This document shows, piece after piece, positions 18,520 through 25,935 of a DNA stretch of 36,610 nucleotides. Positions within the stretch are counted from its first letter, which is position 1. Each line of letters opens with the position of its first letter. The position numbers were made by a program, and so were the translations under genes. The stretch lies in the NCBI GenBank assembly GCA_036381835.1, contig DASVCA010000081.1, positions 1 to 36,610 of the forward strand, in the 5' to 3' direction. The notes under the pieces were generated by a model. It was not told the origin of the DNA, ran no database searches, and saw only the letters and a list, made by a program, of their open reading frames with translations. The DNA is from DASULK01 sp036381835 (GTDB lineage: Bacteria > Actinomycetota > Actinomycetes > Mycobacteriales > Micromonosporaceae).

Positions 18520-19074
18520 GTGACCGTCCAACCCATCCGTCTGTTCGGGGATCCGGTCCTGCGTACCCCGGCCGAGCCGGTCGTCGACTTCGACGCCGAG
18601 TTGCGCAAGCTGGTGGCCGACCTGACCGACACGATGCGCGAGCAGGGCGGTGCCGGCCTCGCCGCGCCACAGCTCGGGGTGGGCCTGCGCGTGTTCACCT
18701 TCGACGTCGACGATGTCCTCGGCCACCTGGTCAACCCGGTACTCGATTTCCCCGACGAGGAGGAGCAGGACGGCCCGGAGGGCTGTCTGTCCCTGCCGGG
18801 GCTGTACTTCGACACCAAGCGTCGCCAGAACGTGGTGGCCAAGGGCTTCAACGCCTACGGTGATCCGGTGCAGGTGGTCGGCAGCGGCTTGATGGCCCGC
18901 TGTCTGCAGCACGAGACCGATCATCTGGACGGGGTGCTGTTCATCGACCGCCTGGACCCGCAGCGGCGCAAGGAGGCGATGAAGGCGATCCGAAAGGCCG
19001 AGTGGTACGACCCGGACGCCCCACCGGTGATCAAGGTCAGTCCACACGCCGGCCCGTTCGGCCTGGGCCGGTGA
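18520..19074 (+). CDS. def: Peptide deformylase
   Basis: The product is 184 residues. It removes the formyl group from new proteins. The three family motifs are intact: GAGLAAPQ (44-51), EGCLS with metal ligand Cys89, and HETDH (131-135) with metal ligands His131 and His135 and catalytic Glu132. The GTG at 18520 is chosen over an upstream TTG at 18481 because AAGGAG lies nine bases before it and the family begins near VQPIRLFGDPVLR. fmt follows after three bases, pairing the enzyme that adds the formyl group with the one that removes it. Confidence 0.96.
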   Translation: MTVQPIRLFGDPVLRTPAEPVVDFDAELRKLVADLTDTMREQGGAGLAAPQLGVGLRVFTFDVDDVLGHLVNPVLDFPDEEEQDGPEGCLSLPGLYFDTKRRQNVVAKGFNAYGDPVQVVGSGLMARCLQHETDHLDGVLFIDRLDPQRRKEAMKAIRKAEWYDPDAPPVIKVSPHAGPFGLGR

Positions 19075-19077
19075 CCG

Positions 19078-20004
19078 ATGCGGCTGATCTTCGCCGGCAC
19101 GCCGGCCGTCGCGTTGCCCGCGCTGAACGCGATCGCCGCCAGCCGCCACGAGCTGATCGCGGTGGTCACCCGTCCCGATGCCCCGGCCGGACGGGGTCGG
19201 CGGGTGACCCGCTCGCCGGTGGGCGCCTGGGCCGATGAGCGGGGCGTCGAGGTGCTCACCCCGCAGCGTCCCGGAGAGCCGGCCTTCCTCGACCGGTTGC
19301 GTGAACTGGCACCCGACTGCGTCCCGGTGGTCGCCTACGGGGCGCTGGTGCCGCCCGCGGCGCTGGCGATACCCGCCTTCGGCTGGGTCAACCTGCATTT
19401 CTCCCTGCTGCCGGCCTGGCGCGGCGCGGCGCCCGTGCAGCATGCGTTGCTGCACGGCGACAGCGTGACCGGGGCGAGCGTGTTCCAGCTGGAGCAGGGC
19501 CTGGACACCGGGCCGGTGTTCGGCACCCTCACCGAGGAGGTCCGCCCCACCGACACCGCAGGTGACCTGCTGGAACGGCTCGCCACCGCCGGTGCGGGCC
19601 TGTTGGTGGCGGTGCTCGACGCGATCGAGGCGGGTACCGCCCGGGCGCAGCCGCAGCCGGCGGACGGGGTGTCACTGGCACCCAAGTGGACCGTCGAGGA
19701 CGCGCGTATCCGGTGGTCGGACCCGGCCTTCGCGGTGGACCGGCGCGCCCGCGCCGCTACCCCGGCTCCCGGGGCGTGGACCACGTTCCGCGGCGAGCGG
19801 GTCAAACTCGGACCGGTCCGCCCCGCACCCGAAGGGCCGGCACTGGCACCCGGGGAGTTGCTGATCGAGCGGAACCGGGTGCTCGCCGGCACGAGCACCG
19901 CGCCCGTCGTGCTCGGCGAGGTACGCGCCGCGGGCAAGCGAGCCATGTCGGCCGCAGACTGGGCGCGGGGCGTCCGCGTGTCCCCGGGGGAGCGCTTCGA
20001 GTGA
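19078..20004 (+). CDS. fmt: Methionyl-tRNA formyltransferase
   Basis: The product is 308 residues. It formylates initiator Met-tRNA using 10-formyl-tetrahydrofolate. The catalytic residues are Asn105 and His107 in NLHFSLLPAWRGAAPV and Asp143 in GLDTGPVF. The C-terminal OB-like tRNA-binding domain (about 205-308) is present. The ATG follows the def stop by three bases. The stop overlaps the rsmB start as GTGA, so def, fmt and rsmB form one tight unit. Confidence 0.97.
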   Translation: MRLIFAGTPAVALPALNAIAASRHELIAVVTRPDAPAGRGRRVTRSPVGAWADERGVEVLTPQRPGEPAFLDRLRELAPDCVPVVAYGALVPPAALAIPAFGWVNLHFSLLPAWRGAAPVQHALLHGDSVTGASVFQLEQGLDTGPVFGTLTEEVRPTDTAGDLLERLATAGAGLLVAVLDAIEAGTARAQPQPADGVSLAPKWTVEDARIRWSDPAFAVDRRARAATPAPGAWTTFRGERVKLGPVRPAPEGPALAPGELLIERNRVLAGTSTAPVVLGEVRAAGKRAMSAADWARGVRVSPGERFE

Positions 20005-21446
20005 CCGGTGCGACAGCGGGCGGCCGGCGCCGGCCGCAGCGAGTCGGTGGGGCGCGCAACGGCCCCGGCGATCGGTCCCGGCGGGTGCCGGATCCGGCCC
20101 GTCAGGCGGCCTACGACGCCGTCGCCGCCGTGCACCGCGACGACGCCTACGCCAATCTGATCCTGCCGGCGATCCTGCGCGACCTGCGCCTACGCGGGCG
20201 GGACGCGGCGTTCGCCACCGAGTTGACGTACGGCACCCTGCGGGCCCGCGGATTCCTCGACGCCGTCATCGCGGCCGCGGCCGGACGGGACGTGAGCCGC
20301 ATCGACCCACCGGCCCGGGACGCCCTGCGGCTCGGCGCCTACCAGTTGTTGTACACCCGGGTGCCGGCGCACGCGGCGGTCTCGTCGACCGTCGATCTGG
20401 TGCGGTCCGTCGCACCGCAAGCTGTGGGCTTCGCCAACGCGGTCCTGCGCCGGATCGCCGCACGGGACGCGGAGGGCTGGATCGCAGAACTGGCACCGGC
20501 GTACGACGTGGACCCGATAGGCCACCTCGCGCTGGTGCACAGCCACCCTCAGTGGATCGTCCGCTCCTTCGCGGAGGCGCTCGGCGGGGATCTCGAGGAG
20601 ACCGCCCGGGTGCTGGTTGCGGACAACGAACGTCCGCCGGTGCACCTGTGCGCCCGTCCCGGCCGGATCGGCGCGGCGGAACTGGCGGACGAGGTCGGGG
20701 GGCGACCGGGGCCGTACTCCCCGTACGCGGTGCACCTACCGGGCGGTGACCCAGGCGAACTGGCACCGGTCGCGGACGGGCGGGCGCATGTGCAGGACGA
20801 GGGCTCGCAGTTGGTGGCGTCGGCGCTCGCTGCGGCTGCGGTGACCGGCTCCGATGAGCGCTGGCTCGACCTGTGCGCCGGGCCGGGCGGCAAGGCCGCA
20901 CTGCTCGGGAGGTTCGCCGCGGAGCGGGGCGCCCGCCTGACCGCGGTGGAGGTGGCGGAACACCGGGCGCGCCTGGTCATGGCGGCGGTGCGGAAGATGC
21001 CGGTGACCGTGCTCCACGCGGACGGGCGTGCCGTGGGCAGCGCACCGCAGCTGCCCGAGGCGGGCTTCGACCGGGTGCTGGTCGACGCGCCCTGCACCGG
21101 CCTGGGGGCGCTGCGGCGCCGGCCGGAGTCGCGGTGGCGGCGCGAACCGTCGGACCTGCCCGCGTTGACCCGACTGCAGCGGGAGCTGCTGGCGGCGGCG
21201 CTGCGGGCGGTCCGACCGGGTGGGGTGGTCGGCTACGTCACGTGCTCACCCCATCCGGTGGAGACCAGGGTGACGGTTGCCGAGGCGGTTCGCCGGGCGG
21301 GGTTGCCGGTTGAGTTCGTCGACGCCCGGCCGCTGCTGCCGGCCGCCGTGCCCGGACTCGGCGCGGGGCCGACCGTGCAGCTGTGGCCGCACCGCCACGG
21401 CACCGACGCGATGTTCCTGGCGGTGCTGCGGCGCGCCGCGGCTTAG
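20001..21446 (+). CDS. rsmB: 16S rRNA (cytosine-967 C5) methyltransferase, RsmB/Sun family
   Basis: The product is 481 residues. A basic, Gly- and Arg-rich tail of about 30 residues leads into a NusB-like RNA-binding domain (about 32-165) and then a SAM-dependent m5C methyltransferase domain. The SAM site LDLCAGPGGK is near 289-298, and VDAPCTGLGALRRRPE (about 361-376) carries the helper Cys of motif IV. VTCSPHPVETR (about 412-422) carries the nucleophilic Cys. The GTG at 20001 overlaps the fmt stop; the open frame runs further upstream but only in the shadow of fmt. The substrate base is inferred from the family. Confidence 0.93.
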   Translation: MTGATAGGRRRPQRVGGARNGPGDRSRRVPDPARQAAYDAVAAVHRDDAYANLILPAILRDLRLRGRDAAFATELTYGTLRARGFLDAVIAAAAGRDVSRIDPPARDALRLGAYQLLYTRVPAHAAVSSTVDLVRSVAPQAVGFANAVLRRIAARDAEGWIAELAPAYDVDPIGHLALVHSHPQWIVRSFAEALGGDLEETARVLVADNERPPVHLCARPGRIGAAELADEVGGRPGPYSPYAVHLPGGDPGELAPVADGRAHVQDEGSQLVASALAAAAVTGSDERWLDLCAGPGGKAALLGRFAAERGARLTAVEVAEHRARLVMAAVRKMPVTVLHADGRAVGSAPQLPEAGFDRVLVDAPCTGLGALRRRPESRWRREPSDLPALTRLQRELLAAALRAVRPGGVVGYVTCSPHPVETRVTVAEAVRRAGLPVEFVDARPLLPAAVPGLGAGPTVQLWPHRHGTDAMFLAVLRRAAA

Positions 21447-21456
21447 CTTTCGTCCC

Positions 21457-21517
21457 CCGGCACGCCTCACCGCCCGGTCAGCGGATGGGCAGCGCCGGGG
21501 CGGTGTGGGTGTGCCGG
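21457..21517 (+). terminator. Long imperfect hairpin after rsmB
   Basis: Bases 21457-21475 pair with 21498-21517 in a 19-bp stem with two G-U pairs and one bulged T, around a 22-base loop. It starts 10 bases after the rsmB stop. There is no T-run after it. Termination of the def-fmt-rsmB transcript is the simplest role. Confidence 0.6.
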
Positions 21518-21558
21518 ATCGTGACCTGGAGGGCAATCCGGTGACCGCGGACGTTCAT
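21478..21558 (-). CDS. Possible 26-residue small ORF antisense in the rsmB-rpe gap
   Basis: On the - strand an ATG at 21558 opens a 26-codon frame ending at TGA 21478-21480. It reads MNVRGHRIALQVTIRHTHTAP and then a short LPIR-ending tail. A GGAG lies seven bases before the ATG, and 23 of 25 codons after the start end in G or C. It overlaps the loop and right arm of the rsmB hairpin. I do not recognise the peptide. It may be chance; conservation in relatives would decide. Confidence 0.22.
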   Translation of the reverse strand: MNVRGHRIALQVTIRHTHTAPALPIR

Positions 21559-21574
21559 GCGTCGGCTCCATTCG

Positions 21575-21580
21575 TAAACT
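21575..21580 (+). promoter_or_regulatory. -10 element of a likely leaderless rpe transcript
   Basis: TAAACT fits TANNNT and ends six bases before the rpe GTG, so transcription would start at or next to the G of the start codon. No Shine-Dalgarno precedes rpe. The -35 region is weak (GTTCAT near 21553). Confidence 0.55.
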
Positions 21581-21586
21581 GGCCGG

Positions 21587-22267
21587 GTGACCACGCCATC
21601 GCCCATCGTCGCGCCCAGCATCCTCGCAGCTGACTTCGCTCGTCTCGCCGATGAGGCACGAGTGGTGGAAGACGTGGCCGATTGGTTGCACGTCGATGTG
21701 ATGGACAACCATTTCGTGCCGAACCTGACCATCGGGCTACCGGTGGTGCAGAGCCTGCTGGCCGCGACGACGTTGCCCTTCGACGTCCATCTCATGATCG
21801 AGAATCCACGCCGGTGGGCACCGGCCTATGCCGATGCCGGCGCCTACAACGTGACGTTCCACGCGGAGGCGTGCGAGGATCCGGTGGCGCTGGCGAAGGA
21901 TCTGCGGGCCGCGGGTGCCAAGGCCGGGCTGGCGATCGACCGGGATACGCCCATCGAGCCCTACCTCGAACTGCTGCCGAACTTCGACACTCTGCTGATC
22001 ATGACGATCAAGGCGGGGTTCGGCGGACAGCGTTTCATCCCCGAGCTGCTCGAGAAGGTCCGCATCGCCCGTCGGCACGTCAATGCCGGTCATCTCGAAC
22101 TGCGTATCGAGGTGGACGGCGGGATCTCCCCGGACACCATCGAGCAGGCGGCGGCCGCCGGTGCCGACGCGTTCGTCGCGGGCACCGCGGTGTACGGCGC
22201 GGCGGATCCGGCCGAGGCGGTGCGCAGGTTGCGTCAACTGGCCGAGCGGGTGACCGGCAAGGCGTGA
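21587..22267 (+). CDS. rpe: Ribulose-phosphate 3-epimerase
   Basis: The product is 226 residues, a TIM barrel that interconverts ribulose-5-phosphate and xylulose-5-phosphate in the pentose phosphate pathway. APSILAADFARL (9-20), the metal-binding HVDVMDNHFVPN, FDVHLMIENP, and the C-terminal EVDGGISPDT and VAGTAVYGA motifs are all present. The GTG has no Shine-Dalgarno and lies six bases after a TAAACT hexamer, which suggests leaderless translation. The stop overlaps the following regulator gene as GTGA. Ribulose-5-phosphate is also a riboflavin precursor used by RibBA, encoded 3.7 kb downstream. Confidence 0.96.
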   Translation: MTTPSPIVAPSILAADFARLADEARVVEDVADWLHVDVMDNHFVPNLTIGLPVVQSLLAATTLPFDVHLMIENPRRWAPAYADAGAYNVTFHAEACEDPVALAKDLRAAGAKAGLAIDRDTPIEPYLELLPNFDTLLIMTIKAGFGGQRFIPELLEKVRIARRHVNAGHLELRIEVDGGISPDTIEQAAAAGADAFVAGTAVYGAADPAEAVRRLRQLAERVTGKA

Positions 22268-23220
22268 ACGCCGATCCCAGCCGACCGGACCTCGTCCTCG
22301 TGGTCGACGACGACGAGGACATCGCGCGATTCGTCAGCGTCAATCTGCGACTGCACGGGTTCGACGTGCTGCACGCGTGCGACGGCCAGGAGGCGCTGGA
22401 ACTGATCGAGCAGCGTAAGCCGGACCTGGCCATCGTCGACCTGATGATGCCGCGCGTCGACGGCATCGAGTTGATCCGGCGTCTGCGCGCCGATCCGATG
22501 ACCCTGGCGCTTCCAGTGATCATCCTCACCGCGCGGGGCCTCACCGTGGACAAGGTGGTCGGGCTCACCGCCGGGGCCGACGACTACATGGTCAAGCCGT
22601 TCGACACCGCCGAACTGGTCGCCCGCGTCGCCACGACCCTGCGCCGGAACAAGGAGTTCCGGGAGGTCTCGCCGTTGACCGGCCTGCCCGGCAACAGTCG
22701 GATCCGGCGGGAGATCGCCGACCGGATCCGCAGCGGGTCCGACTACGCCGTCGCGTACATAGACATCGACCGCTTCAAGAGCGTGAACGACCGGTACGGC
22801 TTCGTCCGCGGCGATGAGTTCATCGCCGCACTGGCGCGCAGCCTGAACCGCGCCGTGCTCTCGGTCGGGATGCCGCCGGCGTTCCTCGGCCACGTCGGCG
22901 GCGACGATTTCGTCGTGGTGTGCACCCCGGAGCAGATGCGCCCGCTCACCGAACAGGCGGTGATCGACTTCGAGAAGGCCGCCGACGGACTGTACGACCC
23001 GGAGGACGCCGCCCGCGGATACGTCGAACTGCACGACCGGCGGGGAAACGTGCGCAAGGCCGCGTTGGCGACCCTGTCGATCGGGGTGTGCCTGTCGGTC
23101 GCCGACCGGCGTTTCACCGATCCCCTGGAGGCGATCGCGGTGGCGTCGGAGATGAAGGCGGTGGCCAAACGGCAGCCGGGTTCGTTCGTCGCGCTCGACC
23201 GCAGGCGCACCCCGTCGTGA
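22264..23220 (+). CDS. Response regulator with GGDEF-type (GGDDF) output domain
   Basis: The product is 318 residues. The receiver domain (about 9-128) has the acidic pocket DDDED (15-19), phospho-acceptor Asp59 in IVDLMMPRVDG and Lys111 in VKPF, so it should be phosphorylated. The output domain (about 136-310) opens with SPLTGLPGN and has DIDRFKSVND (167-176). Its signature is GGDDF (212-216), a Glu-to-Asp change from GGDEF. No RxxD inhibitory site lies five residues before it. It could be a diguanylate cyclase of altered activity or a sensor. No histidine kinase is adjacent. The GTG overlaps the rpe stop, so the two are coupled. The partner BldD, which reads c-di-GMP, is encoded in the same window. 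Confidence 0.88.
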   Translation: MNADPSRPDLVLVVDDDEDIARFVSVNLRLHGFDVLHACDGQEALELIEQRKPDLAIVDLMMPRVDGIELIRRLRADPMTLALPVIILTARGLTVDKVVGLTAGADDYMVKPFDTAELVARVATTLRRNKEFREVSPLTGLPGNSRIRREIADRIRSGSDYAVAYIDIDRFKSVNDRYGFVRGDEFIAALARSLNRAVLSVGMPPAFLGHVGGDDFVVVCTPEQMRPLTEQAVIDFEKAADGLYDPEDAARGYVELHDRRGNVRKAALATLSIGVCLSVADRRFTDPLEAIAVASEMKAVAKRQPGSFVALDRRRTPS

Positions 23221-23230
23221 GATTGCTCGC

Positions 23231-23242
23231 TCCGCTAGCGGA
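23231..23242. repeat. Perfect 12-bp palindrome
   Basis: TCCGCTAGCGGA lies 11 bases after the response-regulator stop and 41 bases before the FMN riboswitch. It may be an operator or part of a terminator. No T-run follows. Confidence 0.35.
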
Positions 23243-23283
23243 ATAGCCGCTTGCCCGTGTAAGACTCGACGCGTACCCACCAC

Positions 23284-23456
23284 GCGCTGGCGGGACTCGG
23301 TGGAATTCCGAACCGGCGGTGAACCGCGGCGGCCCGACCGCCCGGCAAGCCCGCGACCCGGTCGACGATGTCGAACGGTGGACCTGGTGCGACTCCAGGG
23401 CCGACGGTTGGGCGCGGAGCCGATCCGTGCCCAGAAAGTCCGGATGGGAGCAGCGC
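23284..23456 (+). ncRNA. FMN riboswitch (RFN element)
   Basis: The closing P1 helix is GCGCTG (23284-23289) with CAGCGC (23451-23456). Inside are the conserved RFN strings: GGTGGAATTCCGAACCGGCGGT near 23300 (given here in outline), AAGCCCGCGA, GGTGCGACTCCAGGGCCGAC, and AGTCCGGATGGGAG before the 3' closing strand. These match the FMN aptamer of bacterial riboflavin operons. It lies 133 bases before ribD, so FMN should turn the rib operon down. The aptamer call is strong; the mode of switching is not settled. Confidence 0.95.
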
Positions 23457-23463
23457 GCGGAAC

Positions 23464-23492
23464 GGGCGGGCGGGTGGTGCACCCGTCTGCCC
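23464..23492 (+). promoter_or_regulatory. Hairpin in the riboswitch expression platform
   Basis: GGGCGGGCGGGT (23464-23475) pairs with ACCCGTCTGCCC (23481-23492) over 12 bp with two G-U pairs, around a five-base loop. It begins eight bases after the aptamer. No T-run follows. Further down, CCGGCC near 23516 could pair with GGCCGG (23583-23588), right before the ribD ATG, which would favour control of translation. Confidence 0.5.
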
Positions 23493-23589
23493 GGCCTGGG
23501 GCGGCCGCTGCCGTCCCGGCCTTCCGCTGCCGCCATCCGGTGGACACCGACCCGCCCGCGCCGAAGGCGCAAGGGAAAGGGCGGCCGGT

Positions 23590-24651
23590 ATGGCGGACGT
23601 CTCCGTCGACGAGGCGATGCGCCGCGCCATCGCGCTCGCCGCGCGTGGCCTCGGCACCACCAGCCCGAACCCGGTGGTCGGCTGCGTACTGCTGGACGCC
23701 GCCGGAGAGGTGGTCGGTGAGGGCTTCCACGCCTACGCCGGCGGACCCCACGCGGAGATCATCGCGTTGGCGCAGGCCGGTGAGCGGGTGCGCGGCGGGA
23801 CCGCGGTGGTCACCCTGGAGCCCTGCAATCACACCGGCCGCACCGGCCCGTGCGCGGAGGCGCTCATCCGGGCCGGGGTCGCCCGCGTCGTCATCGCCGT
23901 CCCGGACCCCAATCCCGTCGCCGCCGGCGGGGCGCGCGCCCTTCGCGCGGCCGGCGTGGCGGTGGAGATCGGGGTACGCGCCGCCGAGGCGGAAGAGGTC
24001 AACATCGCCTGGCTTACCGCGGTGCGGCGCGGGTGGCCGTATGTCATCTGGAAGTACGCCGCCACCCTCGACGGACGCTCCGCCGCCGCCGACGGCACCA
24101 GCATGTGGATCACCTCGGTGGCGGCGCGGACGGACGTGCACGCCCTGCGCGCCACGGTCGATGCGGTGCTGGTGGGGGTCGGCACCGTGCTCGCCGACGA
24201 CCCTCGACTGACCGTCCGGGATCTGCGTGACGGCAGTCTGGCGATCCGGCAGCCGCTGCGCGTCGTGGTGGACAGCGCCGGGCGTACCCCGCCGGATGCG
24301 CGGGTGCGGGATGACGCGGCACGAACCTGGATCGCGACCGCCGCGGAGGTGGGTCGGGGGACCGACGGGCGGGTTGACCTCCGGGCGCTGCTCGCCGCGC
24401 TCTATGAGCGCGGAGTGCGCTCGGTGCTGCTCGAGGGCGGGCCGCGGCTCGCCGGTGCCTTCCTCGCCGGCGGACTGATCGACAAGATCGTCGGCTACGT
24501 GGCGCCGAAGCTGCTCGGTGCCGGCCCGGCCGCGTTGTCCGACGCCGGCATCCGCACCGTCTCGGATGCGGCCGAGTGGGAGTTCGTCGACGTCACCCGC
24601 CTCGGTCCCGACCTGCGCTTCATCGCGCTGCCCGGCAAGAGAGGAAGCTGA
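23590..24651 (+). CDS. ribD: Bifunctional riboflavin deaminase-reductase
   Basis: The product is 353 residues. The N-terminal deaminase domain has the zinc site His54-Ala-Glu56 in HAEIIAL and Cys79 and Cys88 in PCNHTGRTGPC. The reductase domain (from about 150) has WKYAATLDGRSA, VDAVLVGVGTVLADDPRLTVR and GGPRLAGAFL. It catalyses steps two and three of riboflavin synthesis from GTP. The frame is open far upstream, but those starts lie inside the FMN aptamer; the ATG at 23590 begins the conserved domain. The ribosome site is poor (GGGAAAGGGCGG), consistent with regulated translation. Confidence 0.96.
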   Translation: MADVSVDEAMRRAIALAARGLGTTSPNPVVGCVLLDAAGEVVGEGFHAYAGGPHAEIIALAQAGERVRGGTAVVTLEPCNHTGRTGPCAEALIRAGVARVVIAVPDPNPVAAGGARALRAAGVAVEIGVRAAEAEEVNIAWLTAVRRGWPYVIWKYAATLDGRSAAADGTSMWITSVAARTDVHALRATVDAVLVGVGTVLADDPRLTVRDLRDGSLAIRQPLRVVVDSAGRTPPDARVRDDAARTWIATAAEVGRGTDGRVDLRALLAALYERGVRSVLLEGGPRLAGAFLAGGLIDKIVGYVAPKLLGAGPAALSDAGIRTVSDAAEWEFVDVTRLGPDLRFIALPGKRGS

Positions 24652-24652
24652 G

Positions 24653-25243
24653 ATGTTCACCGGCATCGTGGAGGAGCTGGGTGAGGTCGTCCGTACGGTC
24701 GGCGCGGCAGACGCCGCACTGATCGCGGTACGTGGACCGATGGTCACCTCCGACGCTCGTCATGGCGACTCGATAGCGGTCAACGGCGTGTGTCTGACGG
24801 TGGTCGAGGTGACCGGCGACGTGTTCACCGCGGACGTGATGGGTGAGACGTTGCGCCGAACGGCGCTGGGCGACCTGCGGCCCGGGGATCCGGTCAACCT
24901 GGAGCGGGCCGCGACGTTGGGCAGCCGGCTGGGCGGTCACCTGGTACAGGGGCACGTCGACGGCGTCGGGGAGATCATCGGACGGGAACCCGGCCACCAT
25001 TGGGAGACCGTCCGGTTCTCGTTGCCCGCCGGGCTGGCGCGGTACCTGGTCGTCAAGGGATCGATAACCGTGGACGGCGTGTCGCTGACCGTCGTCGACC
25101 TCGGCGACGACTGGTTCTCCGTCGGGCTGATCCCCACCACGCTCAAGCTCACCACACTCGGGCATAAGGGGGTCGGTGCCCGGGTCAACCTCGAGGTCGA
25201 CGTGATCGCCAAATACGTCGAGCGGCTGATGGGAGCCCGGTGA
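24653..25243 (+). CDS. ribE: Riboflavin synthase alpha chain
   Basis: The product is 196 residues. It joins two lumazine molecules to riboflavin. Two tandem barrel repeats are visible, the first starting MFTGIVEELGEV with VNGVCLTVV (43-51), the second near residue 97 with GHLVQGHVDGVGEI and VDGVSLTVVDLGDDWFSV. A C-terminal helix serves trimer formation. GAGGAAG precedes the ATG by five bases, which is one base after the ribD stop. The stop is shared with the ribM start. Confidence 0.96.
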   Translation: MFTGIVEELGEVVRTVGAADAALIAVRGPMVTSDARHGDSIAVNGVCLTVVEVTGDVFTADVMGETLRRTALGDLRPGDPVNLERAATLGSRLGGHLVQGHVDGVGEIIGREPGHHWETVRFSLPAGLARYLVVKGSITVDGVSLTVVDLGDDWFSVGLIPTTLKLTTLGHKGVGARVNLEVDVIAKYVERLMGAR

Positions 25244-25935
25244 TGGATCTGCTGTTGTGGTTCCTCGACTCCCGGCTGGAGATCGCCGGGACCCATATCC
25301 TCTGGCGCGAGATCGTCGGCAACGGCTTCGGCCTGGCCTCGGCACTGCTCGGGATGCGCCGCCTGGTCTGGGCCTGGCCGGTCGGCATGATCGGCAACGC
25401 CCTCCTGCTCACCGTGTTCCTCGGCGGAGCCTTCGCCACCCCGCAGGCGCTCGACCTGTACGGGCAGGCCGGCCGACAGGTCTTCTTCTTCGCGCTCAGC
25501 GCCTACGGCTGGTGGCGCTGGTCGGCGAATCGTCGCCGCGGCATCGTCGCGGACGGGCGGGCCGTGACGCCCCGGTGGGCCAGCGGTCGGGAACGGCTGG
25601 CGATGCTCGCCGCGGCCGTCGTCGGCGTCGCGCTCTGCTACCCGGTCCTCGCCGCCCTCGACTCGTGGGGGCCGTTGCCGGACGCATGGATCCTGGTCGG
25701 GAGCATGCTCGCCACCTACGGGATGGCTCGGGGCTGGGTGGAGTTCTGGCTGATCTGGATAGCGGTGGACGCGGTAGGGGTGCCGCTGCTGCTGGCCGGC
25801 GGGTTCTACCCGTCGGCTCTGATGTACGCCGGCTACGGCGGGTTCTGCGCCTGGGGATTCGCGGCGTGGTCGCGTGCCTCCCGGGTGCCGGCCGCCCCGC
25901 TGCCGGCCGAGGCGCCGGTGGAGGTGCGGGCATGA
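25243..25935 (+). CDS. ribM: PnuC-family riboflavin transporter
   Basis: The product is 230 residues and very hydrophobic, with about seven membrane segments. The pattern, including REIVGNGFGLASALLGM, WPVGMIGNALLL and YGWWRW, matches the PnuC fold. Its position between ribE and ribBA, under an FMN riboswitch, identifies it as RibM (PnuX), the energy-independent riboflavin uptake protein of actinobacteria. The ATG at 25243 shares its A with the ribE stop; a GTG three bases earlier is also possible. GGGAG lies seven bases upstream. Specificity for riboflavin is inferred from context. Confidence 0.88.
   Translation: MDLLLWFLDSRLEIAGTHILWREIVGNGFGLASALLGMRRLVWAWPVGMIGNALLLTVFLGGAFATPQALDLYGQAGRQVFFFALSAYGWWRWSANRRRGIVADGRAVTPRWASGRERLAMLAAAVVGVALCYPVLAALDSWGPLPDAWILVGSMLATYGMARGWVEFWLIWIAVDAVGVPLLLAGGFYPSALMYAGYGGFCAWGFAAWSRASRVPAAPLPAEAPVEVRA

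Noticed and set aside
23300..23589. Long open frames extending ribD upstream
   Set aside because: They translate the FMN aptamer. The conserved deaminase begins at the ATG at 23590.
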